From contig JAWVZC010000312.1 of NCBI GenBank assembly GCA_033722415.1, forward strand, positions 1-5,236: 5,236 bases of DNA. Direction: 5' to 3'. Shown piece after piece: positions 1-5,236 of the stretch. How positions within the stretch are numbered: position 1 is the first letter of the stretch; every line of letters starts with the position of its first letter. Source of the stretch: JAMQKA01 sp033722415. GTDB taxonomy: Bacteria > Bacteroidota > Rhodothermia > Balneolales > Balneolaceae. A program made the translations under genes and the position numbers. Below the pieces are notes generated by a model. The model was not told the DNA's origin, did not search any database, and saw only the letters and a list, made by a program, of their open reading frames with translations.

Positions 1-22
1 TCGGCAAATGAAGCCGGCGGTG

Positions 23-976
23 TCACTGTCGACTGAGCTCCCGCTCCTTGAAATCCTCGTCAAAATAGTTGTACCATTTCCTGAACGGGCGGAAGGCGTT
101 TTCCGGGTCGAACGGGCGTTTGAATTCGCTTTGCCGGCACTCCTCGCTGCAGCAGCCCTCCATCAAACGGGCGCCCTCTTCTGAGCATACAAACAGCTTG
201 TTACACTCCATGTTGGCGCAATTGATATAGCTGTCGGCCGGTTTGCCGGTGATTTCGCATCGCGCAATCGGCTCCAGGTTACCCTTGTTGACCGGGACCA
301 CCAGTCGATCGTCAAAGACGAAGCACTTGCCCTTGAAGTGCTCTCCGCCCTCTTCCTGGGCGTAGCGCAGAATGCCCCCGTGCAGCTGGTTCACATCCTT
401 CCATCCTTTCTCTTTCATGAGTACGGAAAATTTTTCACACCGGATGCCGCCGGTGCAGTACATCAGCACCTTCTTGTCCCTGGGCGCGTCAAACTGATCA
501 AGCCAGTCCGGGAAGTCGTAGAAATTTTCGACCTCCGGTGTGATCGCCCCTTCGAAATGGCCGATCTTTGTCTCGTAATCGTTGCGCACGTCGATCATCA
601 CGTAGTCTTCCCCCGATTCCATCACCTCTTTCCACTCGTGCGGTTCCAGGTAATTGCCGCCGTTTTCGGGGTTCACGTCCTCCTCGTGAAGGGCCACAAT
701 TTCGTCGCGGGTCTTGCACTTGAGCTTGGCAAAGGGAATGAAATCGCTCGTGTCGGTTTTGAAGTCGATCCCCTCAAAGCCCTCGATCGACGTGAGCTGT
801 TCCTTGTACCGGCGAACCTGTTCCGGAGTGCCCCCGAGTGTGCCGTTGATGCCTTCATGACCGATGTAGATGCGTCCCTTGACCCCCAGCTGCCTGCAGA
901 ACTGCTTGTGTTCCTCGCAAAACGAATCTGGGTCTTCAATATCAGTGAATTTATAATAGAGTATGACTTCGTACAT
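23..976 (-). CDS. trhO: tRNA uridine(34) hydroxylase, rhodanese-domain (TrhO/YceA family)
   Basis: A complete 317-residue protein of the TrhO (YceA/YbfQ, formerly UPF0176) family. In characterised members it hydroxylates U34 of certain tRNAs to 5-hydroxyuridine using O2, in the cytoplasm, giving the precursor of wobble modifications such as cmo5U or mo5U. Seen in the sequence: the family N-terminal domain (about residues 1-90, with VILYYKF near the start and GHEGINGTLGG at 39-49); a rhodanese domain (about 115-210) with the active-site loop YCTGGIRCEK, where Cys174 is the expected catalytic residue and Cys180 the second loop Cys; and a Cys-rich tail (Cys240, 253, 258, 264, 275, 276, 280) ending in GCCSEEC, as in the family. 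Length fits the usual 310-350. The ATG is chosen because the protein begins with the family-typical MYEVILYYKF; no strong Shine-Dalgarno site precedes it. It is divergent from the protease gene, and the nearest promoter-like element is the palindrome at 1041-1062. No defect is visible. Confidence 0.95.
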   Translation of the reverse strand: MYEVILYYKFTDIEDPDSFCEEHKQFCRQLGVKGRIYIGHEGINGTLGGTPEQVRRYKEQLTSIEGFEGIDFKTDTSDFIPFAKLKCKTRDEIVALHEEDVNPENGGNYLEPHEWKEVMESGEDYVMIDVRNDYETKIGHFEGAITPEVENFYDFPDWLDQFDAPRDKKVLMYCTGGIRCEKFSVLMKEKGWKDVNQLHGGILRYAQEEGGEHFKGKCFVFDDRLVVPVNKGNLEPIARCEITGKPADSYINCANMECNKLFVCSEEGARLMEGCCSEECRQSEFKRPFDPENAFRPFRKWYNYFDEDFKERELSRQ

Positions 977-1030
977 TTTCCGCTAGTTGTTCCCTTTTAA
1001 ACTAAAGTCTGGTTCCTGGCGTTAACGAAC

Positions 1031-1062
1031 ATTGCAAAACCCAAAATTAAGAGTAATTTTGG
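1031..1062 (+). promoter_or_regulatory. Bacteroidota-type promoter inside a perfect palindrome, divergent intergenic region
   Basis: Positions 1041-1049 (CCAAAATTA) and 1054-1062 (TAATTTTGG) form a perfect 9-bp inverted repeat around the 4-nt centre AGAG. The right arm contains TAATTTTG (1054-1061), an exact match to the Bacteroidota -7 consensus TAnnTTTG. ATTG at 1031-1034, 19 nt upstream, resembles the -33 TTTG. Transcription would then start a few bases after 1061 and serve the protease gene. By symmetry the left arm read on the minus strand (1049 to 1042) is also TAATTTTG and could serve trhO, but I see no convincing -33 box on that side. A palindromic operator for a dimeric regulator is an alternative or additional reading. 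Confidence 0.5.
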
Positions 1063-1107
1063 AAGAAATGAACCCGCAACAGATTTAATTATTGTCTGCA
1101 CCGGTTA

Positions 1108-2934
1108 TTGTTGAACAGATTAATTGGCATAGCACTGGTTTTCCTGGTGGTGTTCCCCCCGGCCGCACAAGGCCAGGAGTTCGGGCCGCCGGGGGGCGGT
1201 CCGGTTCAGCAGGAAGCTGCACCCCAACACCCGCTGTTTGAATCGATCGGGGAAGCCTACCGGCAGGATCGGATCGACCGGAACCAGCTTGTGTTGTTCC
1301 AGCTCTACGCGTCGATTGCCCCCGAACGGCTGCCCGGTGCATTTCGTGGGGAGAGCGGGGACCCCGTCAAATGCGGCGTGCCGGTAATCCGGAGCTATTA
1401 CCAGGATCGGCATTCCATGTCGCCTTCCGCCGTTCGGGATGCAGAACAGCTGCTTAGCCGCAACACGCAGGCGCAGCAGACCTACCTGACACCGGGCGGT
1501 AAATTTAAAATTCACTATGACCTCACCGGGCCCGATGCTGTTCCCGCCGGTGACACCGACCCCGCCAACGGGGTGCCCGACTACGTCGACTGGACGGCAG
1601 CCGCGGTCGATTCTTCCTGGCGGCATGAGGTGCAGCGGCTGGGATTTACCGACCCGGTCACCGGCGGCGCCGATCCCTACCCGATTTTTATCGAGAACAT
1701 CAACTCCTACGGGTATACCGACTACGGCCGCAACCGCGGTCTGAGTGCGGATACCTATATCGTGATCCACAACAATTTCGAGGATTTTCCGCAGAATACG
1801 GACCCTGAAGGTGATAAGAAGGGATCGGTGAAAGTAACCGTGGCCCACGAGCTTAAACACGCCATACAGTACGCCAACAGTGAGTGGTACGGCTGGCCCG
1901 GCAATCCGGACAGTCCCCACGGCACAGCATGGTCCGAAATGGACGCCACCCTGATGGAGGAGATCGTTTATGATAACGTAAATGATTACTACAACTACAT
2001 CCGGGACGGTACCGGTAACATTTTTTTGTCAGCAGACCACGATATCCCGGTAGCCTATGATGCGGTCACCTGGTTCATCTATTTCTGGGAACGGTACGGG
2101 GATGATTTCTGGCCGGCGGTGTGGAACCGCATCGGGACGCGGTACAGCCAGCAGAAAAACATCTCGCAGGAGTACCTTACCATGACCGAGGCGATTACCC
2201 AGACACTGGAGGAGGAGCACGGGGCGACCTTTGCGGAGGCGCTTGTCGAATCTCACTTGTGGCACTACGCCTCGGGGAGCAGGGCGCCCGCCGACTACGG
2301 GTTTGATGAGCGGGCCGAATATCCCGATGCCGCGATCAACGTGAACCTGGCGGCGCGCGACAGTATCCCGGACGACCGTTCACTGGCGCCCCTGTCGGCG
2401 GATTATGTGGAGGTGGTCAAGGGTGAACCCCTGCTGGGGTATGTCCGGGTGATCTCGGAGTTTCAGAACAGCGACGTCAATGTCGGGGTGATCGGATACT
2501 TCAGCGACGGGTCGGTAAGGACGCTGCTCAGGCCGGGCAACAGTTCCGGGTTATGGGATATCAGGACCACCTGGCCCTGGGAGGAGATCACCTCGCTGGG
2601 TATCGTGGCCGCCAATTCCAACGGCGGTCTTTTCACCAATTACCGGGTGAAAGCGACGCTGCTGGTACCCGAAACCATCACCCTGCAGCAGAACTACCCC
2701 AATCCGTTCAATCCCACTACCACCATTACATTTACGCTCTCCGAAGCCACCGACGTTATCCTGGACGTGTACAATGCCATCGGTCGGAAAGTGGCCACCC
2801 TGCGCGACGGCAAGATGGATGCGGGGTTTTATGAGCTCATCTTCAGCGGGCGCAACCTGTCGTCCGGGGTATATTTCTATCGCCTGGTAACCGACCAAAG
2901 AGTCATTGTAAAGAAAATGACCCTGATCAAGTAA
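1108..2934 (+). CDS. secreted putative zinc metalloprotease (MXAN_6640-like) with T9SS type A sorting domain
   Basis: A 608-residue exported protein. Residues 1-22 form a signal peptide (Arg4, hydrophobic core 5-16, likely cleavage after AQG). Residues 132-161 (KIHYDLTGPDAVP, then DTDPANGVPDYVD) resemble the domain entry of the MXAN_6640 family of putative metalloproteases. The zinc motif HExxH is HELKH at 247-251 in the context VAHELKHAIQYA, giving His247, Glu248 and His251. A following WSEMDATLMEE (275-285) aligns with the family's EGTATWMEE-type segment, making Glu277 the likely third ligand. A beta-rich stretch (about 435-520) leads to a C-terminal sorting domain (526-608) that starts LQQNYPNPFNP and ends VYFYRLVTD..VIVKKMTLIK, typical of T9SS substrates. 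The protein should therefore cross the outer membrane and be released or anchored. Substrate is unknown. The start is TTG at 1108 (or TTG 1111): the frame has a stop at 1069-1071 and no ATG before the signal peptide, and no Shine-Dalgarno site is evident. Export and the T9SS tail are firm; protease activity is inferred. Confidence 0.9.
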   Translation: MLNRLIGIALVFLVVFPPAAQGQEFGPPGGGPVQQEAAPQHPLFESIGEAYRQDRIDRNQLVLFQLYASIAPERLPGAFRGESGDPVKCGVPVIRSYYQDRHSMSPSAVRDAEQLLSRNTQAQQTYLTPGGKFKIHYDLTGPDAVPAGDTDPANGVPDYVDWTAAAVDSSWRHEVQRLGFTDPVTGGADPYPIFIENINSYGYTDYGRNRGLSADTYIVIHNNFEDFPQNTDPEGDKKGSVKVTVAHELKHAIQYANSEWYGWPGNPDSPHGTAWSEMDATLMEEIVYDNVNDYYNYIRDGTGNIFLSADHDIPVAYDAVTWFIYFWERYGDDFWPAVWNRIGTRYSQQKNISQEYLTMTEAITQTLEEEHGATFAEALVESHLWHYASGSRAPADYGFDERAEYPDAAINVNLAARDSIPDDRSLAPLSADYVEVVKGEPLLGYVRVISEFQNSDVNVGVIGYFSDGSVRTLLRPGNSSGLWDIRTTWPWEEITSLGIVAANSNGGLFTNYRVKATLLVPETITLQQNYPNPFNPTTTITFTLSEATDVILDVYNAIGRKVATLRDGKMDAGFYELIFSGRNLSSGVYFYRLVTDQRVIVKKMTLIK

Positions 2935-2975
2935 TCTCCTGCTGCCCTCGAATTCGCTGTGCACTGGAGGTTATA

Positions 2976-3018
2976 TCCCGGAGGATTGGCCCGCTTATCC
3001 CGCCGGGAGCACATTTTT
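2976..3018 (+). terminator. possible weak terminator after the protease gene
   Basis: TCCCGG (2976-2981) can pair with CCGGGA (3003-3008) across a 21-nt loop, followed after five bases by TTTTT (3014-3018). It lies in the 107-bp convergent gap between the protease gene and hemW, where a terminator is expected. The stem is short, the loop long and the T run brief and offset, so it is only a candidate. No matching T-rich signal is seen for hemW on the minus strand. Confidence 0.3.
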
Positions 3019-3041
3019 ACAGTTCATACAGCGCCGCGGCC

Positions 3042-4184
3042 TCAATGCATGGTGATGAGATCCAGGATGATGGAGTCCGCTATCTTTCGGCCTTCGATGG
3101 TAAGGCTCAGGTTATCCGGGTCATCACTGAAGATATGCTCTTCCTGTTGTTGTTCGATATACTCTTGCTGGCGAGTGTTCAGCTCATACTCGTAACGCTC
3201 ATTCAGTTCCCGGCGGGAAACTCCTTCTCGTGTTCTCAGTCCCAGCATCAGCCGCTCCTCGGCGAGCTGGAGTGAGGTCAGCTCCTCTTTTTCCCGCCTG
3301 ATCGATGGGAAATCATCGTCAAGGTAAGCTTTCAGATCAGGCTTGTTGCTCCACCGAATGGCTTTCCCGGTGTCGTCCCACCAGAAGGAGTGGGCCGCCG
3401 GTCCCAGCCCGAGGTAGTTTTCGTGCCGCCAGTAGCTGCTGTTGTGCACCGCCTCGTGGCCGGGTTTACTGTAGTTGCTTACCTCGTACTGGTGGATACC
3501 GGTTTCCGCCAGCTTTTTTACCACCAGGTCGTAATGATCGGCCACCACGTCATCGTCCGGCGGTACGATGCGTCCCAGCTCTACCTGCCTGCCGAGCTTC
3601 GTGCGCGGTTCCACGGTCAGGGAGTAGGCCGATACGTGCGGCGGGTCAAAACCGATCAGCGTATCCAGGTCTTTTTCGAGCTGTTCAGGGGACTGTCCGG
3701 GATTACCGTAGATCAGATCAACGGTGAAGGTCCGGAACCCGGTGGTTCTGAGCAGTTCCAGGGAATGCAGAGCCTCGGCCCGATTGTGTGCCCGGTTCAT
3801 AAAATCCAGGAGGCCCGGTTCGAACGACTGGACGCCCATGCTGGCCCGGTTGATACCGAGATCCAGTAATTCCCGAAGGTAGGAGCGGCTTACATCATCG
3901 GGATTCATCTCCAGGGTTACCTCTTCCGTGTCGAGGGAGAACGTATCTGCAAGTGCCTGTAAAATGCGTTCGAGCTGCCCGGTTTCCAGCAGCGAAGGGG
4001 TCCCCCCGCCGAAATAGATTGAGCGGACGGCCTCCCGGCTCTCTCTGGTATTCCAGTAGGAGGCAATTTCCCGTACCAGGGCCTCGACAAACTCCTCCCG
4101 GTATCCCTTTCGCGTAACGAAGTAGAAATCGCAGTAGGAGCAGGCCTGCCTGCAAAACGGGATGTGGAGGTAGATTCCGGACAT
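3042..4184 (-). CDS. hemW: radical SAM heme chaperone HemW
   Basis: A complete 380-residue protein of the HemN/HemW radical SAM family. HemW proteins bind heme and a [4Fe-4S] cluster and are thought to deliver heme to respiratory enzymes; they are often misannotated as oxygen-independent coproporphyrinogen oxidase. Visible motifs: the cluster motif CX3CX2C at Cys11, Cys15 and Cys18, followed by DF. True HemN has a fourth Cys where Phe20 stands, and this difference points to HemW. Next come GGGTPS (59-64, SAM binding), EMNPDD (92-97), NRASMGVQSF (112-121), DLIYGNPGQ (156-164) and SAYSLTVEP (185-193). The HemW-type HNSSYW and LGLGPAAHSF signatures follow, and the C-terminal domain contains EERLMLGLRTREGV. 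Length fits HemW (about 375-400). The ATG start lies directly before the family-typical SGIYLHIPFC and has a Shine-Dalgarno-like GAGGTG upstream. It follows the interrupted carbonic anhydrase-like gene by 62 bp on the same strand, so a shared transcript is possible but unproven. Confidence 0.93.
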   Translation of the reverse strand: MSGIYLHIPFCRQACSYCDFYFVTRKGYREEFVEALVREIASYWNTRESREAVRSIYFGGGTPSLLETGQLERILQALADTFSLDTEEVTLEMNPDDVSRSYLRELLDLGINRASMGVQSFEPGLLDFMNRAHNRAEALHSLELLRTTGFRTFTVDLIYGNPGQSPEQLEKDLDTLIGFDPPHVSAYSLTVEPRTKLGRQVELGRIVPPDDDVVADHYDLVVKKLAETGIHQYEVSNYSKPGHEAVHNSSYWRHENYLGLGPAAHSFWWDDTGKAIRWSNKPDLKAYLDDDFPSIRREKEELTSLQLAEERLMLGLRTREGVSRRELNERYEYELNTRQQEYIEQQQEEHIFSDDPDNLSLTIEGRKIADSIILDLITMH

Positions 4185-4195
4185 TGGATTGATTA

Positions 4196-4201
4196 CACCT
4201 C
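4196..4201 (-). promoter_or_regulatory. candidate ribosome binding site of hemW
   Basis: Read on the minus strand this is GAGGTG, 11 nt before the hemW ATG. It is the clearest Shine-Dalgarno-like site in the window, though the spacing is on the long side. It supports the chosen hemW start. Confidence 0.45.
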
Positions 4202-4246
4202 GAAGGTCGAAGCTTGAAGGTTAAGCGAATCTGCAACCATTATCCG

Positions 4247-4795
4247 TTACGATTTTGGAGTATAAAACGGGTTTTCGTCATAGGTATCCTTCTGCTGGTA
4301 GGCGCGGGCGTACTTGATGTAGTTTTGCGAATGCTGTTTGATGGAGGCGACCTCCTCATCGGTCAGCTTGCGTTTCTGCTGCACGGGCGATCCCATGTAG
4401 AGATATCCCGACTCCAGCTTTTTGCCCGGCGGAACCAGGCTGCCCGCAGCCACAATCACATCGGGCTGAATCTCCGCCTTGTCCAGTATCGTGGAGTTGA
4501 TACCGATCAGCACCCGGTCGTGGATCGTGCAGCCGTGAATCATGGCGTGGTGACCGATCGTGACTTCACTGCCGATGCTTGTGGGACCGGTCTGGTTCAT
4601 CACGTGGATGCATACGTTGTCCTACACATTGCTGCGCTCGCCGATCTCGATCCAGTTGACGTCCCCGCGAATTGTCACGTTAAACCAAACACTGCTCAGG
4701 CTGCCGATAGTCACATCGCCGATAATATCGGCGCTGGGGGCCACAAAAACCGAGTCATCAAATTGGGGAGACCGGTCCAGGAATTCGTAAATCAT
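4247..4795 (-). pseudogene. gamma-carbonic anhydrase family (YrdA/PaaY-like) hexapeptide-repeat protein, interrupted by an in-frame TAG
   Basis: From the ATG at 4795 the frame would encode 182 residues of a left-handed beta-helix protein of the gamma-carbonic anhydrase family, a normal length for YrdA/PaaY-like members. Visible features: MIYEFLDRSPQFDDSVFVAP, hexapeptide repeats (IIGDVTIG, IEIGERSNV), RGD at 43-45 (equivalent to Arg59 and Asp61 of the Cam enzyme), and the zinc ligands His64 (CIHV), His82 and His87 (GHHAMIHGC). The C-terminal helix (KQHSQNYIKYARAY) is also typical. Codon 58 (4622-4624 on the plus strand, CTA, reading TAG) stops the frame. It stands six residues before His64, where Cam Gln75 stands six before His81, so a single CAG-to-TAG change explains it. 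The downstream open part (from GTG 4603 or ATG 4600) starts after His64 and lacks RGD, so it could not form a complete active site. The rest looks intact, suggesting a recent mutation, a sequence error or readthrough. Natural substrates are often unknown; some members hydrate CO2 or bind acyl-CoA. Confidence 0.88.
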
Positions 4796-4852
4796 TGTTC
4801 TGGGTGATTAGGGATTGATCGATTGTTATTGATGGTCATGGAAGAACGATAA

Positions 4853-5058
4853 TTAGCTTCAAGATAACGAGTTAAGTTCCGAAATCCGTAAGCTAACGTG
4901 AATTCGACATAAGGACGTACCGAATATTACTGAGTATTAGCAACGAAAAGTGGATGAGAGTTCTCGAGTACGTCCCGACGATACAACACGGCGCGACTCC
5001 GTTCGAAAGAACGCGCTTGTTGATGCACCGCCACCTGCATCTCATCGAGGATCTCATC
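4853..5058. repeat. cluster of short inverted and direct repeats
   Basis: Four inverted repeats fall within about 190 bp: TTAGCTT (4853-4859) with AAGCTAA (4890-4896); GGACGTAC (4913-4920) with GTACGTCC (4968-4975); CGTTC (5000-5004) with GAACG (5009-5013) closing a GAAA loop of the GNRA type; and GATGCA (5022-5027) with TGCATC (5036-5041). ATCTCATC is also repeated directly at 5039-5046 and 5051-5058. All matches are exact, but each is short enough to arise by chance. Taken together they could reflect a structured RNA or relics of a mobile element. Confidence 0.4.
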
Positions 5059-5094
5059 AACAAAAGCCAAAGCGATCGATCCATGTTCCTCATG
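4927..5094 (-). pseudogene. unrecognised open frame, possible C-terminal gene remnant
   Basis: On the minus strand a frame is open from upstream of 5094 to a TAA at 4927-4929. From 5094 it gives 55 residues that look protein-like (for example ALAFVDEILDEMQ and RSRAVLYRRDVLEN), with a bias to G at first codon positions. It has no plausible start: the frame overlaps the 3' end of thiE upstream and the only in-frame ATG lies within the Met-Gln segment. The plus strand in the same codon register is also open (ATG 4954 to TAA 5107-5109, 51 residues, rich in Met and His), so one is the mirror of the other. I favour the minus strand on codon pattern. I recognise no family; a decayed gene tail is the most likely reading, and pure chance is possible. 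Confidence 0.2.
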
Positions 5095-5105
5095 TCTATT
5101 GCACG

Positions 5106-5236
5106 TTAAAACAGTTCCACAAACTCGCGTGCAGCTTCAGCCGGTTCGCCTGCAGAACAAATGGCAGAAGAGAGTGCAATGACATCGGCCCCGGCTGCTA
5201 TGACCTCCGGGGCGTTTTCAAGGGTAATTCCGCCAA
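5106..5236 (-). CDS. thiE: thiamine-phosphate synthase, C-terminal part (runs off the right edge)
   Basis: The last 43 codons and TAA stop of a minus-strand gene whose 5' end lies beyond the window. ThiE joins HMP pyrophosphate and hydroxyethylthiazole phosphate to make thiamine monophosphate, a cytoplasmic step of vitamin B1 synthesis. The fragment shows the closing part of the TIM barrel: GGITLENAPEVIAAGADVIA, where the GG pair is the phosphate-binding turn, then LSSAI in place of the usual VVSAI, and a final helix GEPAEAAREFVELF. These match the ThiE C-terminus in order and spacing. The related regulator TenI shares this fold, so the symbol rests on a short fragment. It is separated by 310 bp from the next gene on the same strand and so probably ends its own transcript, though no clear terminator is visible. 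Confidence 0.8.
   Translation of the reverse strand, partial: GGITLENAPEVIAAGADVIALSSAICSAGEPAEAAREFVELF

Larger units (their letters stand above)
4796..5105. other. gene-poor, AT-richer stretch between thiE and the carbonic anhydrase-like gene
   Basis: These 310 bases contain no gene I recognise. Base composition is visibly more AT-rich than the flanking genes, especially 4796-4950. The part nearest 4795 should hold the promoter of the carbonic anhydrase-like gene, but I find no convincing -33/-7 pair or Shine-Dalgarno site. The part from 4927 to 5105 contains a short open frame and several inverted repeats, described separately. No tRNA cloverleaf is evident and no insertion-sequence ends or target duplications were found. 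It may be a decayed gene, a remnant of an insertion or a non-coding RNA locus; the sequence alone does not decide. Confidence 0.6.

Noticed and set aside
1..22. Possible terminator stem after trhO (GGC...GCC near the left edge)
   Set aside because: Only about four base pairs are visible and the sequence that would hold a T run lies outside the window.
338..1000. Plus-strand open frame of 220 codons antisense to trhO
   Set aside because: trhO is a confident full-length match on the minus strand; the antisense frame is a composition artefact.
1120..1920. Minus-strand open frame of 266 codons antisense to the protease gene
   Set aside because: The plus strand has a signal peptide, zinc motif and sorting domain; the antisense product has no recognisable motif and is a shadow of GC-rich coding sequence.
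3033..3040. GCCGCGGC palindrome just downstream of hemW
   Set aside because: No loop and no following T run on the minus strand; too short to call a terminator or operator.
3390..3869. Plus-strand open frame antisense to hemW
   Set aside because: hemW motifs are intact across this stretch on the minus strand; the antisense product has no family features.
4202..4221. GAAGGT repeated directly (4202-4207 and 4216-4221) between hemW and the carbonic anhydrase-like gene
   Set aside because: Six-base repeat in a 62-bp gap, easily due to chance; no further copies seen nearby.
4247..4603. Downstream part of the carbonic anhydrase-like gene as an independent 118-residue gene
   Set aside because: It would start after the first zinc-ligand His and without RGD, has no ribosome binding site, and the matching N-terminal half lies directly upstream in the same frame.
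4214..4807. Long plus-strand open frame of 197 codons antisense to the carbonic anhydrase-like gene
   Set aside because: It mirrors a clearly conserved protein, its translation resembles no family, and it is unbroken only because of the codon composition of the real strand.
4871..4877. GTTAAGT resembling an integron attC core (GTTRRRY)
   Set aside because: No RYYYAAC partner at a suitable distance, no attC-type paired boxes and no integrase or cassette array nearby.
4998..5016. GTTCGAA resembling the T-loop of a tRNA
   Set aside because: The bases form their own small GAAA-capped hairpin, and no acceptor, D or anticodon arm can be placed around it.

Overview
The window looks like ordinary chromosomal DNA from a GC-rich member of the Bacteroidota/Balneolota/Rhodothermota side of the tree; Balneolota is my best guess. 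The main evidence is a secreted protein ending in a type IX secretion (T9SS) type A sorting domain of the LQQNYPNPFNP kind, a promoter box matching the Bacteroidota TAnnTTTG consensus, and few clear Shine-Dalgarno sites. The taxon is an inference from these features, not a database result.

Layout. A minus-strand trhO gene (tRNA U34 hydroxylase, rhodanese fold) fills 23-976. It is divergent from a plus-strand gene at 1108-2934 for a large exported putative zinc metalloprotease resembling the MXAN_6640 family, with a T9SS tail. The 131-bp divergent gap holds a perfect 9-bp-arm palindrome whose two arms each contain a TAnnTTTG box. The protease gene converges on hemW (minus, 3042-4184), a radical SAM heme chaperone-like protein. 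Upstream of hemW on the same strand is a gamma-carbonic anhydrase-like gene (4247-4795) interrupted by an in-frame TAG at codon 58, exactly where the family has a conserved Gln. About 310 bp of visibly more AT-rich DNA without a recognisable gene follows (4796-5105), with several inverted repeats and a short open frame of unknown origin. The right edge carries the C-terminal 43 codons of thiE (thiamine-phosphate synthase, minus), which enters from outside the window.

How the genes relate. The window shows no single pathway. thiE, the carbonic anhydrase-like gene and hemW all read leftwards, but the 310-bp gap argues against thiE being co-transcribed with the other two. The carbonic anhydrase-like gene and hemW are 62 bp apart and may share a transcript. 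The genes are mainly housekeeping (tRNA modification, heme delivery, thiamine synthesis) plus one exported protease. I see no defence system, CRISPR array, rRNA or tRNA gene, or intact mobile element. The most interesting points are the amber codon at a catalytic position, the dual-promoter palindrome, and the unexplained block before thiE.
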